From contig JAFLVK010000001.1 in assembly GCA_022508345.1 (NCBI GenBank), positions 356,371 to 420,370 on the forward strand: a stretch of DNA of 64,000 bases, written 5' to 3'. A program made the position numbers and the translations under genes. Below, one piece after another: positions 50,581 to 58,764 of the stretch (position 1 is the first letter of the stretch; each line of letters begins with the position of its first letter). The notes under the pieces are model-generated. The model was given only the letters and a program-made list of their open reading frames with translations, had not been told where the DNA came from and did not search any database. This DNA is from Clostridiales bacterium (GTDB taxonomy: Bacteria > Bacillota > Clostridia > Christensenellales > CAG-314).

Positions 50581-52431
50581 GATTGCGTTGAAGCGGCACT
50601 TAGAAGCGCACACACCGCATTTAACGCACTTAGTTGTGTCAATTACGTGCGGTTCCTTGACAGTTCCGCTGATTGCATTTGCGGGACAGTTGCGCGCGCA
50701 CAGCGTACAACCCTTGCACTTTTCGGGGATGATTGTGTACTTCAACAGGGACTTGCACACACCTGCGGGGCACCTGTGCTCCTTGACGTGAGCAACGTAC
50801 TCTTCACGAAAATATTTCAGCGTGGACAGTACAGGGTTGGGAGCAGACTGTCCCAAGCCACACAGAGAATTGTCCTTTATGTAGTGGCACAGCTCTTCCA
50901 TCTTGTCAAGGTCTTCCATTGTTGCCGTGCCCTCGGTAACCTTGCACAGCATTTCGTACAGACGGCGCGTACCAATGCGACATGGGGTACATTTTCCGCA
51001 AGATTCATCAACGGTGAATTGCAAATAGAACTTAGCAATGTCCACCATGCAGTTGTCTTCGTCTAGTACTATCAATCCGCCGCTACCCATCATGGAACCG
51101 ATGGAGGACAGGCTTTCGTAGTCGATGGGGATATCCTGTAGTGACGCGGGGATACATCCGCCACTGGGTCCGCCCGTTTGAGCAGCTTTGAACTGCTTGC
51201 CGTTGGGTATGCCACCGCCGATGTCGTAAATGATTTCCTTGAGGGGTGTACCCATGGGTATTTCCACAAGGCCTGTGTTGTTGATTTTGCCACCCAAGGC
51301 GAAAACCTTGGTGCCCTTGCTCTTTTCCGTACCTATTGCAGCGTACTTGTCGGCACCGTTCAGTATTATTTGCGCAATGTTTGCGTAAGTTTCCACGTTG
51401 TTCAAAAGCGTGGGCTTGCCAAACAGTCCCTTTTCGGCAGGGAAGGGAGGACGGGGACGGGGTTCGCCACGGTGACCTTCGATACTGGTCATCAATGCCG
51501 TTTCCTCACCGCACACAAACGCGCCTGCGCCAAGACGTATTTCCAAGTCGAAGCAGAAGCTTGTTCCGAAGATGTTGTTGCCAAGCAAGCCGTATTCGCG
51601 CGCTTGATTGATGGCTAACTGCAGGCGTTGCACCGCAATGGGGTACTCGGCACGCACGTAAACGTAGCCTTGATCTGCGCCAACAGCGTAGGCGGCAATT
51701 GCCATGGCTTCCACAACGCAGTGAGGGTCACCCTCCAACACCGAACGGTCCATGAACGCACCGGGGTCGCCCTCGTCGGCGTTACAGCAAACGTATTTTT
51801 TGTCGCCGTGAGCCTTTTGCGTGAACATCCATTTGCGCCCTGTCAAAAAGCCTGCGCCACCGCGACCGCGCAGTCCCGACCTTGTTACTTCGTCAACAAT
51901 TTGGTCGGGGGTCATTGTCAATGCCTTTTGCAATGCAAAGTAGCCGTCGCGGGCAATGTATTCGTCGATATTTTCCGGGTCGATAACGCCGCAGTTGCGC
52001 AATGCGTGGCGAAGCTGACGGCAGTAGCTTTCAATTTCGTTGAAGGGCTTGCTCTTTCCGTCTGCATCTATGTAAAGCAGGCGCTCCACCTCTTTGTTGC
52101 CGATAAGGTGGCTCTCTACGATTTCCTCGGCGTCCTCCACCTTGACGTGGCTGTAAAATGTTCCGTCGGGGTACACCACAACCACCGGGCCTGCAGCACA
52201 CAGACCGAAACAGCCTGTTTGTCCAACGTGAACGCGGCTGAGCCCGGCCTCTTTAACCAGCTCGGTTAGGCGAGCGCGAATTTTCTGTGAGGATTCGGAA
52301 GCGCAACCTGTTGAACCGCAAACAAGCACCTGTCTGTCAAATTCCATTCCTTTGAGCTTTGCGTGGGTAAAGCGATTGCCAACCTTTTTGTAGGTATTAT
52401 TTTTTATTTGATTCAGTCTCTTGGCATCCAT
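50569..52431 (-). CDS. hydB: NuoF-like flavoprotein subunit of the hydrogenase (HydB/HndC type)
   Basis: 620 residues. Residues ~30-120 are a thioredoxin-like [2Fe-2S] domain (CGSTGCAS and QTGCFGLCAAGP). The NuoF core follows with GLRGRGGAGFLTGRKW for FMN and NADH, and CGKCTPCRIGTRRLYEML for a [4Fe-4S] cluster. The last ~70 residues are a two-cluster ferredoxin (CKGCTLCARNCPANAI and CVKCGVCASKCRFNAI). It accepts or donates NADH electrons in the trimeric hydrogenase. It ends inside PE copy 2. Confidence 0.95.
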   Translation of the reverse strand: MDAKRLNQIKNNTYKKVGNRFTHAKLKGMEFDRQVLVCGSTGCASESSQKIRARLTELVKEAGLSRVHVGQTGCFGLCAAGPVVVVYPDGTFYSHVKVEDAEEIVESHLIGNKEVERLLYIDADGKSKPFNEIESYCRQLRHALRNCGVIDPENIDEYIARDGYFALQKALTMTPDQIVDEVTRSGLRGRGGAGFLTGRKWMFTQKAHGDKKYVCCNADEGDPGAFMDRSVLEGDPHCVVEAMAIAAYAVGADQGYVYVRAEYPIAVQRLQLAINQAREYGLLGNNIFGTSFCFDLEIRLGAGAFVCGEETALMTSIEGHRGEPRPRPPFPAEKGLFGKPTLLNNVETYANIAQIILNGADKYAAIGTEKSKGTKVFALGGKINNTGLVEIPMGTPLKEIIYDIGGGIPNGKQFKAAQTGGPSGGCIPASLQDIPIDYESLSSIGSMMGSGGLIVLDEDNCMVDIAKFYLQFTVDESCGKCTPCRIGTRRLYEMLCKVTEGTATMEDLDKMEELCHYIKDNSLCGLGQSAPNPVLSTLKYFREEYVAHVKEHRCPAGVCKSLLKYTIIPEKCKGCTLCARNCPANAISGTVKEPHVIDTTKCVKCGVCASKCRFNAIEKV

Positions 52432-52434
52432 GAC

Positions 52435-52929
52435 TTACACCCCCTTGTACTTGTTGAGTATTGCTTCAACGTCGTCCGGCTTGATACGTCCGTACACGTC
52501 TTCATTTATCGTCATTACGGGAGCCATGCCACAGCAACCAACACAACGGGTTGCGTCCAGGCTAAACAACTTGTCAGCAGTGCATTCGCCGCTTTTAATA
52601 CCGAGTAGCGCTTGCAACTTGTCGTAGATATCCTGTGAACCGTTGACGTAGCATGCTGTACCCAGGCAAATACCTATTTGGTACTTTCCCTTGGGATACA
52701 GTGAGAATTGAGAGTAAAATGTTGCAACTCCGTACACATCGCTAAGTGCCACATCCAACTCCTCGGCAATGATTTGCTGAACCTCGTAGGGCAAATAACC
52801 GTACAGCCCTTGCGCAAATTGCATTGCAGGCATCAATGCGCCCTGCTTTTCTTTCAGTTCCTTCAGCTTGAGACGTAACATCCGTTCCTGTTCCGGCGTT
52901 CCGTCAAAAGGTAATGTTGAACCTTTCAT
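52435..52929 (-). CDS. hydC: NuoE-like [2Fe-2S] subunit of the hydrogenase (HydC/HndA type)
   Basis: 164 residues from ATG 52929, with GGAGG 5 nt upstream; the 28 extra codons back to 53013 look like leader. GICLGTACYVNG and CVGCCGMAP supply the four cysteines of the thioredoxin-fold [2Fe-2S] cluster. First gene of the operon, 3 nt before the NuoF-like gene. The region 52930-53129 upstream is very A+T rich and must contain the promoter; no clear -35/-10 pair or Rex operator was identified. Confidence 0.93.
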   Translation of the reverse strand: MKGSTLPFDGTPEQERMLRLKLKELKEKQGALMPAMQFAQGLYGYLPYEVQQIIAEELDVALSDVYGVATFYSQFSLYPKGKYQIGICLGTACYVNGSQDIYDKLQALLGIKSGECTADKLFSLDATRCVGCCGMAPVMTINEDVYGRIKPDDVEAILNKYKGV

Positions 52930-53129
52930 ATCGTCCTCCATTTTTTTGCGTAGTTTAAAAAACAACTTTTTCAGTATATCAAAAAATACGTTTTTCGACA
53001 AATTTATAGACATTATAACAATATATGAATTTTTTATAGATATATAAGTATTTTTTAGGGCACAGGCCTAAGTAGTCCACACAAAACGGTTTTAGTGCAT
53101 TTAATTGCGCTAAGTATTGCAGAAAATGA

Positions 53130-53160
53130 AAAAAGCTCCCACTGCACAGGGGAGCTTTTT
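53130..53160. terminator. Terminator after the ABC importer operon
   Basis: AAAAAGCTCCC and GGGAGCTTTTT form an 11-bp stem with a 9-nt loop; T-rich on both strands. Confidence 0.8.
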
Positions 53161-53170
53161 AATTGACTTG

Positions 53171-53896
53171 TTATCTGTTTTTTAGGTCGTTTACGCTTGC
53201 TTCCGCGGTTTTACTTGCCTCAACGATGAGGTGCTCTTGCAGTTGCTTGCGCAAGGCGATTGTTTCGTCGGAGTAGGGTGAGCGTTGTTCCCTTGGGGTG
53301 GTCAACTCGGCAACGTGGGTGAGGCTTGCCGGACGGTTGGCTAACAAATAGATGTTGTCGGCAAGCGCCAACGCCTCGTCGATGTCGTGGGTTACCAGCA
53401 CTACCGTTTTGTCGTAATTTTTCAGCAGAGTGTGCAATGTGTCATACAGCTTGCACCTTATGCCGTAGTCAAGGCTGTGAAAGGGCTCATCCAGCAGCAG
53501 TACCGAGCGGTTGGCTGCAAAGGCACGCGCAAGCGCAACACGCTGTTGTTCACCGCCGGATAGCGTAGTTGACTTCTTGTCCTTCAATTCAAATATTTGT
53601 GCTAACTTCAGTACGTTTTCTATCTGTTCGCGACCTGTTTTGCCGTCAATTACTGCCAAAACATTGTTGTAAACGCTTATCGGCGCAAGACTTGGGGTTT
53701 GAAAAACCATTGCCACCTTGTCCGATTGGCAACTGCCCGAATATTCAACCAGGTTGGCAATTACGCTCAACAGCGTTGTTTTGCCACTGCCCGACTGACC
53801 GACAACGACGTTTACTCCCTTGCCAAATTCACAGCTGAAGTTATCGTAAATTGTGTTGTCGCCGTAGCTGACGGAGATATCTGCTAGCTTGATCAT
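53171..53896 (-). CDS. ABC importer ATPase, SsuB/TauB-like
   Basis: 241 residues from ATG 53896. Walker A VVGQSGSGKTT, Q-loop VFQTPSL, signature LSGGEQQRVALARA and Walker B LLLDEPFHSLD are complete. It resembles the ATPases of the nitrate/sulfonate/taurine/thiamine-precursor importers. Starts 5 nt after the permease gene. Confidence 0.88.
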   Translation of the reverse strand: MIKLADISVSYGDNTIYDNFSCEFGKGVNVVVGQSGSGKTTLLSVIANLVEYSGSCQSDKVAMVFQTPSLAPISVYNNVLAVIDGKTGREQIENVLKLAQIFELKDKKSTTLSGGEQQRVALARAFAANRSVLLLDEPFHSLDYGIRCKLYDTLHTLLKNYDKTVVLVTHDIDEALALADNIYLLANRPASLTHVAELTTPREQRSPYSDETIALRKQLQEHLIVEASKTAEASVNDLKNR

Positions 53897-53901
53897 AATT
53901 A

Positions 53902-54663
53902 CTACCGTGACCTCCTTGTACATCTTGCTTGGCACAGAGAAATTACACCGCTGATAGCAAAGCAAACAACCAGTGTCAACAACGTCAACGCAACCACCCT
54001 TGCCGTGTCCAAATTTACCTTGCCTATGTACATTTGCCTGCCTATGCCGGAAAAGGGCAGGGCAAGCACTTCCCCTGCAATGACAACCTTGATACACAGC
54101 GGAAGCTCCTCGGCAACAATTGTCAGCAGCTCGTCACGGACAATGGGCAGAAACATAAATTTTATTTTCTTTGCCGCAGTTACTTCGTACACCTTGCACA
54201 CGTCAAGCAAATTGCCGTTGTGCTTAAACGCGCGCGATAGCACACTGTACACAATGGGAAACGCCACCAAAAACGCCACCACCGCAGGCACAACTGTGGA
54301 ATTAAATACAATTAGCGTAACCAAAATAATTGCAATGGTTGGCAGCGCGCGCAAAAAAGTAACTACGCAATCTACAGAGAAAGCGCACTTGGGATACAAA
54401 AACACCAGCATACTGAGTAGCACTGCCACAATTACCGAAACAACAAAAGCGCATATTGCCCGTAGCAAGGTGTTGAGCAGCGCAAGATAGATTGCTCCGT
54501 CGCCAAGCAGTGTAAAGGTAAGCTTTACCACCGCCCAAGGTTCGGGCACAATCAATTCGCTGTCAAAAATTAACGCTGCGACGTACCACAAAAGTATCGC
54601 CACAGCGATTAACACAACTATCTGTATTAAATTGCTAACAAATTGTTTAGTTCGAATTTTCAT
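53902..54663 (-). CDS. ABC importer permease, SsuC/TauC-like
   Basis: 253 residues with six hydrophobic helices. FLRALPTIAIILVTLIVF and the EVTAAKKIKFMFLPIVRDEL loop correspond to the EAA motif of BPD_transp_1 permeases. Its start overlaps the binding protein gene by 17 nt, so the subunits are translationally coupled. Confidence 0.88.
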   Translation of the reverse strand: MKIRTKQFVSNLIQIVVLIAVAILLWYVAALIFDSELIVPEPWAVVKLTFTLLGDGAIYLALLNTLLRAICAFVVSVIVAVLLSMLVFLYPKCAFSVDCVVTFLRALPTIAIILVTLIVFNSTVVPAVVAFLVAFPIVYSVLSRAFKHNGNLLDVCKVYEVTAAKKIKFMFLPIVRDELLTIVAEELPLCIKVVIAGEVLALPFSGIGRQMYIGKVNLDTARVVALTLLTLVVCFAISGVISLCQARCTRRSR

Positions 54664-55597
54664 GATAAATGCTGTCGGGTATAGAGGTTATACCGAACGT
54701 GCTTAGGTAGCTTGCTATGTCTGCTTTGGCATCTTGAGCTGCAATAATTGTAAGGTTGCAACGAGCAATGAGCTCCGTGGTATAAGTGACAGTAAGCGAA
54801 CTTCCTGCTTTTCCCAACAGTTGGCTCAAGCTACTGCAGTTAGCCGTTACGAACGCGCTGTTTGCCGTAAGTGATGCCATTAGCTGCGTGGCAAATTCGT
54901 CGGTGAGCAAATCTTTCTTGACAATCAAGCTGGCTTGAGGATAGCCATTTTGGCTGGAGTCCGTAGCCTCCTGCCACAACTGTTGCAAATCGAACAGGTT
55001 GAACACTTCAATGCCCTTATCTTGCGCTTTAGCCATGAGTTGCGTTACAGCAGGTTCGCCTAAAAGAGCGAACTTTGCCTTGCCGTTAAGTATCTGCGGA
55101 ATTATCGTTGTAGCGTCCGTTTGATACTGTATATCTATTGCATTTTCACCTTGATATTTCACGCCCCAGGTGTCGCAAACCTTTTTGAAGACGTATTCGG
55201 GGGTGTTTCCAAGCCCGATACTGTAAAGCGTTTCGCCCTGCAACTCGGCTAAGCTTTCAATGCGTTGTGTACCCACGATGTACAGCACACCGTACACGTT
55301 TACGCTAAACAGCAGGTAATCGTTGCGCTTTTTGCAGATGTTTACCGCAGCGTTAGTGGGTAGCACTGCCATGTCCGCTTCGCCGTTGCTGCACTTTGCC
55401 ACAACCTCTTCGCCTGTGGTAACGACAGTGTCCACGGCTTGCTTTCCAACAGCCTTGTCGTTGACAATCTTTGCAACGGACAAAGCAGGCGCGCCGTCGG
55501 GAACATACAAGGTTAATTTGTTGTCATTGCATGCGCACATCGCGCACACTGAAGCAATCAAAATTATTGCTACCAATATTGCTAAATATTTTTTCAT
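54647..55597 (-). CDS. Substrate-binding lipoprotein of an SsuABC/TauABC-type importer
   Basis: 316 residues. A signal peptide ends in a lipobox (CAMCAC near residue 22). The mature part has the two-lobe NMT1/THI5-like plan: YVPDGAPALSVAKIV at the start, a DMAVLPTNAAVN segment and FALLGEPAVTQLM. Ligand could be a sulfonate, a pyrimidine or another small organic anion; the sequence does not decide. GAGGA precedes the ATG by 6 nt, just outside PE copy 3. Confidence 0.85.
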   Translation of the reverse strand: MKKYLAILVAIILIASVCAMCACNDNKLTLYVPDGAPALSVAKIVNDKAVGKQAVDTVVTTGEEVVAKCSNGEADMAVLPTNAAVNICKKRNDYLLFSVNVYGVLYIVGTQRIESLAELQGETLYSIGLGNTPEYVFKKVCDTWGVKYQGENAIDIQYQTDATTIIPQILNGKAKFALLGEPAVTQLMAKAQDKGIEVFNLFDLQQLWQEATDSSQNGYPQASLIVKKDLLTDEFATQLMASLTANSAFVTANCSSLSQLLGKAGSSLTVTYTTELIARCNLTIIAAQDAKADIASYLSTFGITSIPDSIYHENSN

Positions 55598-55628
55598 TTT
55601 TTATCCTCAACATGTAAATATCCCGAAG

Positions 55629-55755
55629 GATTGAGGCGGTCAGATGCGAGGTAGACGAGGCGCGCGAGTATTTTGCGAAGGAGTTTACTAGGCGTAAATG
55701 ACTGAGCAAAAACGGAGCGGAACAAAGCATACCGACGCATATCAACGCCTCAATC
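55629..55755 (-). repeat. Palindromic element PE, copy 3, at the 3' end of prfA
   Basis: A 127-bp imperfect palindrome with perfect 10-bp outer arms GATTGAGGCG (55629-55638) and CGCCTCAATC (55746-55755). The right arm contains the last codon and stop of prfA. Apex: AGGAG, TTTAC (55684-55688), TAGGC, GTAAA (55694-55698), TGACTGAG. It lies between prfA and the importer operon. Confidence 0.75.
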
Positions 55756-56820
55756 GTCGTTGGATTGAAGTTTTGCTGTTTGGTCCGCCAAGCGCAACGC
55801 TTCCACCATTTCCGATATGTCGCCATTCATGAAGTTGTCGATGGAGTACAGGGTGAGGCCTATGCGGTGATCGGTAACACGCCCCTGAGGGAAGTTGTAG
55901 GTGCGGATACGCTCGCTACGGTCGCCCGTGCCCACTTGGCTTTTGCGTGTTGCGGCGTACTCGGCATCTGCCTGTGATTGATAAAAGTCGTACAGCTTGC
56001 TCTTCAATATGTTCATAGCCTTGTCTCTGTTTTTGATTTGGCTACGTTCGTCCTGGCAGTTGACTACAATGCCTGTGGGCAGGTGCGTAATGCGAATTGC
56101 GCTTTCCGTCTTGTTGACGTGCTGTCCGCCTGCACCGCTTGAGCGATAGGTGTCGATTTTCAAATCCTTGTCCAGTATTTCGATGTCTACGTCGGGGGCT
56201 TCGGGCAACACCGCAACAGTGATTGTACTGGTGTGGATACGTCCTTGGCTTTCCGTATCGGGCACGCGCTGAACACGGTGAACACCGCTTTCAAACTTGA
56301 ACTTGCTGTACGCGCCGTCGCCCACAACCATGAACGAACCTTCCTTTAAGCCGCCCAGTTCGTTTTCGTCGATGTCGATTTCCTCAATCTTCCAACGGTT
56401 TTTTTCCGCAAACATGTAGTACATGCGGCGAATTTCGTTGGCAAACAATGCCGCCTCTTCACCGCCTGCACCTGCACGTATTTCAATTATTACGTTTTTG
56501 TCGTCGTTGGGATCCTTGGGGAGGAGCAGTACCTTGAGTTCGGCAAGCAAATCCTCCAAAGCCTTTTTTTGCAAATTAACGTCCTCGTGCAAGAGAGCAA
56601 GCATTTCCTTGTCCGTTTCCGTTTCCAGCAGTTCCATGTTGGCGTCCAGTTCACTTTTAGCCTTGGTGTATTGCGTGTAGCACTCAACAATCGGGGTCAG
56701 GTTGCTGTGTTCCTTGACAAGCTTTTTCCAGCTGTTGTTGTCGGCAATAACCTCGGGCTTAGATATCTCTTCCGTGAGGAAATTGTACCGAGCAACTATT
56801 TTTTCTAATTTTTCTAACAT
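55750..56820 (-). CDS. prfA: Peptide chain release factor 1
   Basis: 356 residues. SSGAGGQHVNKTESAIR has the peptidyl-hydrolysis GGQ (231-233). RVPDTESQGRIHTS carries the PxT tripeptide that reads UAG/UAA, separating RF1 from RF2. Ends inside PE copy 3. It is directly downstream of the gene whose PrmC domain would methylate its GGQ glutamine. Confidence 0.97.
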   Translation of the reverse strand: MLEKLEKIVARYNFLTEEISKPEVIADNNSWKKLVKEHSNLTPIVECYTQYTKAKSELDANMELLETETDKEMLALLHEDVNLQKKALEDLLAELKVLLLPKDPNDDKNVIIEIRAGAGGEEAALFANEIRRMYYMFAEKNRWKIEEIDIDENELGGLKEGSFMVVGDGAYSKFKFESGVHRVQRVPDTESQGRIHTSTITVAVLPEAPDVDIEILDKDLKIDTYRSSGAGGQHVNKTESAIRITHLPTGIVVNCQDERSQIKNRDKAMNILKSKLYDFYQSQADAEYAATRKSQVGTGDRSERIRTYNFPQGRVTDHRIGLTLYSIDNFMNGDISEMVEALRLADQTAKLQSNDD

Positions 56821-56831
56821 ATTTTCTCCAA

Positions 56832-58592
56832 CTATTTCAATTTTGCAATTACAATGCGATCGTTGTCGCTGTAATCTTTCAAAACTTGCACTTCGAATTT
56901 TTCTTCAAGCAATGCCTTGACAGCTTCGCCCTGATTGTAGCCTATTTCCAATACAAGCAAGCCGTTTTTAAACAGGCAATGTGGCGCAACGGTGGCAATT
57001 TGTCTGTAGAAATCCAATCCATCGTCCCCGCCGTCAAGTGCTATTTTGGGTTCGTAATTTTTGACACTGTCGTCCAGTGTGTCAATAACGTCGCTTTCAA
57101 TGTAAGGCGGATTGCAAACGATTACATTGTACATGTCTGTTATTTCTTCAAACATATCGCTTTCAATAAGCTGTACGTTTGCTTTGTTTAGCTTGGCGTT
57201 TAGCTTGGCAACTTTCAATGCCTTTTTGCTTACGTCGGCTATGTCTACGCTTGCGCCCTTTGCAAGCGCTGCCGTTATGCCGATTACTCCGCTGCCGCAA
57301 CACAAGTCAAGCACTTTGCTCTTTTTGTCAATGCGTTTGAGCAGTTGCTCGCACACAAGCTCCGTTTCCTGCCGGGGAATGAGCACGTCCTTGTTGACGA
57401 CGTAGGTTCTTCCGTAAAATTCCGTTTTGCCTACAACATATTGCCAGGGCTCACCTGCGGCAATACGTTCTTTCATTTTTTCAAGGCGCAATGTCCAGCC
57501 GTAGGGAATTTTTATCGTATCTTTGGATAAATCTTCCTTTTTGATGTTGAGCATTGAAGTGAGCAACCAGTCAATGTCACCCTTTACGCACTCCGTCAAG
57601 CCACTTTCCAGCACTTGGGTTCTAAATTGGGCAAGGCTTACGGGAGCAGGGAAGTGCTCCTCGGGGATTGTCACGTCCGCGTCCATTTCCAGCACCTTGT
57701 TGAATGCTGCTATCGCAACCTCGCACATGCCGTCGTCCGGTTCGCGCGTTGTGAGCTTTTGGAATTGCTTGCCCAGCCACTTTAAGGGGCGGAACAAGAT
57801 GAAATTGGAGCAGGCAAGTAACATAAGCATTTCGTAGCTGATACCTGCTGTTACAGGCAACAGTGCTATCTTGAGCAAAGCACGTAGCCACCAATTTTCA
57901 AGGAACAGCGTGAAGCCCACCGCTGCGCACACAATGTCCAGCACCATCATGAGCACTACCGACAGCACCACTACAAACACAATAAAGCTTGTGCCGCAAC
58001 GGTCGTGGTAACGGCTGCACTTTTGTACGTTTTCCACAGTCAAGGGCATTTCGCTTTCAAAGCAGGCAATGGTTTTGTGCTCGGCGCCGTGATACATAAA
58101 CACGCGCTTGATTTCCTTCATTTGGGAAATCGCCACCATGTACACTACAAGTATCAACATCTTGGCAACGCCCTCAATCAAGGACTTGAGCCATGCCCAT
58201 TCCAAATTTTTGGTGTCAAGCTGCGCCAAGGCAAATACGCCCTTGGTAACGTAGGTGGGCAACACTACAAACAGCCCCAACGCCAATGCAACGCCCAGCA
58301 CCGTGGAAATACCCATGAGCCAGCCCATGCCGCCGTCACCCTTGGTATCTACCTCTTCCACCATGACTTCGGCAGATTTACTGATAATCTTGCTGCCGTC
58401 TATCATGGACACTATCAAATTGACAACACCGCGTAAAAACGGTACCCTGCGGTACCAAGGCTTTTTCGTTGCCAGACGTGTTGTATCCATACGGATATTG
58501 CCCAGCTCGTCGCGGACCGCCAACGCCATGCTGGTGGCACCGCGCATCATTACGCCTTCGAGGACGGCTTGTCCACCGATTTTTGTTTTCAT
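56832..58592 (-). CDS. Fusion of YqhQ (DUF1385) membrane protein and PrmC release-factor methyltransferase
   Basis: 586 residues. 1-290 is YqhQ-like: GGQAVLEGVMMRG at the N-terminus, YHGAEHKTIACFE and RCGTSFIVFV, with about five membrane helices. About 300-586 is a complete PrmC: VGKTEFYGRTY, LIPRQETELV, VLDLCCGSGVIGI and CNPPYIES with N494. PrmC methylates the GGQ Gln of release factors, and prfA follows by 11 nt. GAGGAG precedes the ATG. No stop or frameshift separates the halves. YqhQ and PrmC are usually separate neighbouring genes in Firmicutes. Confidence 0.92.
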   Translation of the reverse strand: MKTKIGGQAVLEGVMMRGATSMALAVRDELGNIRMDTTRLATKKPWYRRVPFLRGVVNLIVSMIDGSKIISKSAEVMVEEVDTKGDGGMGWLMGISTVLGVALALGLFVVLPTYVTKGVFALAQLDTKNLEWAWLKSLIEGVAKMLILVVYMVAISQMKEIKRVFMYHGAEHKTIACFESEMPLTVENVQKCSRYHDRCGTSFIVFVVVLSVVLMMVLDIVCAAVGFTLFLENWWLRALLKIALLPVTAGISYEMLMLLACSNFILFRPLKWLGKQFQKLTTREPDDGMCEVAIAAFNKVLEMDADVTIPEEHFPAPVSLAQFRTQVLESGLTECVKGDIDWLLTSMLNIKKEDLSKDTIKIPYGWTLRLEKMKERIAAGEPWQYVVGKTEFYGRTYVVNKDVLIPRQETELVCEQLLKRIDKKSKVLDLCCGSGVIGITAALAKGASVDIADVSKKALKVAKLNAKLNKANVQLIESDMFEEITDMYNVIVCNPPYIESDVIDTLDDSVKNYEPKIALDGGDDGLDFYRQIATVAPHCLFKNGLLVLEIGYNQGEAVKALLEEKFEVQVLKDYSDNDRIVIAKLK

Positions 58593-58644
58593 ATTTACTC
58601 CTCAGTGCGCGCTCGTTAACACGGCGCACATTTTTGCATTATAT

Positions 58645-58673
58645 ATTTTACCACATTACAATTATTTTGACAA
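58645..58673 (-). promoter_or_regulatory. Promoter of yqhQ-prmC, sharing its -35 box with the divergent promoter
   Basis: On the minus strand TTGTCA (58668-58673), 17 nt, TAAAAT (58645-58650). Confidence 0.55.
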
Positions 58674-58695
58674 CTTTACACAATGCGTGTATAAT
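58667..58695 (+). promoter_or_regulatory. Consensus promoter of the queuosine-precursor transporter
   Basis: TTGACA (58667-58672), 17 nt, TATAAT (58690-58695): perfect sigma-A hexamers and spacing. The start point is expected near 58702, the first base of the riboswitch stem. Confidence 0.85.
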
Positions 58696-58701
58696 AAAGC
58701 G

Positions 58702-58756
58702 AAAGATGTTACCTTGCAGAACCATCTTTGCCACATCGGCTAAATAAAACAAGGAG
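58702..58756 (+). promoter_or_regulatory. Putative preQ1-I-like riboswitch with inserted hairpin
   Basis: AAAGATG (58702-58708) pairs with CATCTTT (58723-58729). The loop holds GCAGAAC before the 3' arm, as in known preQ1-I aptamers (GCAGTAAC). A small GCC/GGC hairpin (58730-58740) is followed by the A-rich tail TAAATAAAACAAGGAG. CCTT in the loop (58712-58715) can pair with AAGG of the Shine-Dalgarno (58751-58754), forming the pseudoknot that blocks translation when ligand is bound. The downstream gene is a queuosine-precursor transporter, which fits. The hairpin insertion is atypical. Confidence 0.65.
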
Positions 58757-58764
58757 TTTTTTAC

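Noticed and set aside
52930-53129. Rex operator or sigma-A promoter for the hydrogenase operon
   Set aside because: No TTGTTAA-N4-TTAACAA site is present; several TATA-like boxes exist but none has an acceptable -35 at the right distance.
53897-54097. Longer ABC ATPase start at 54097
   Set aside because: The extra 67 residues lie inside the permease gene in another frame and have no ATPase features.
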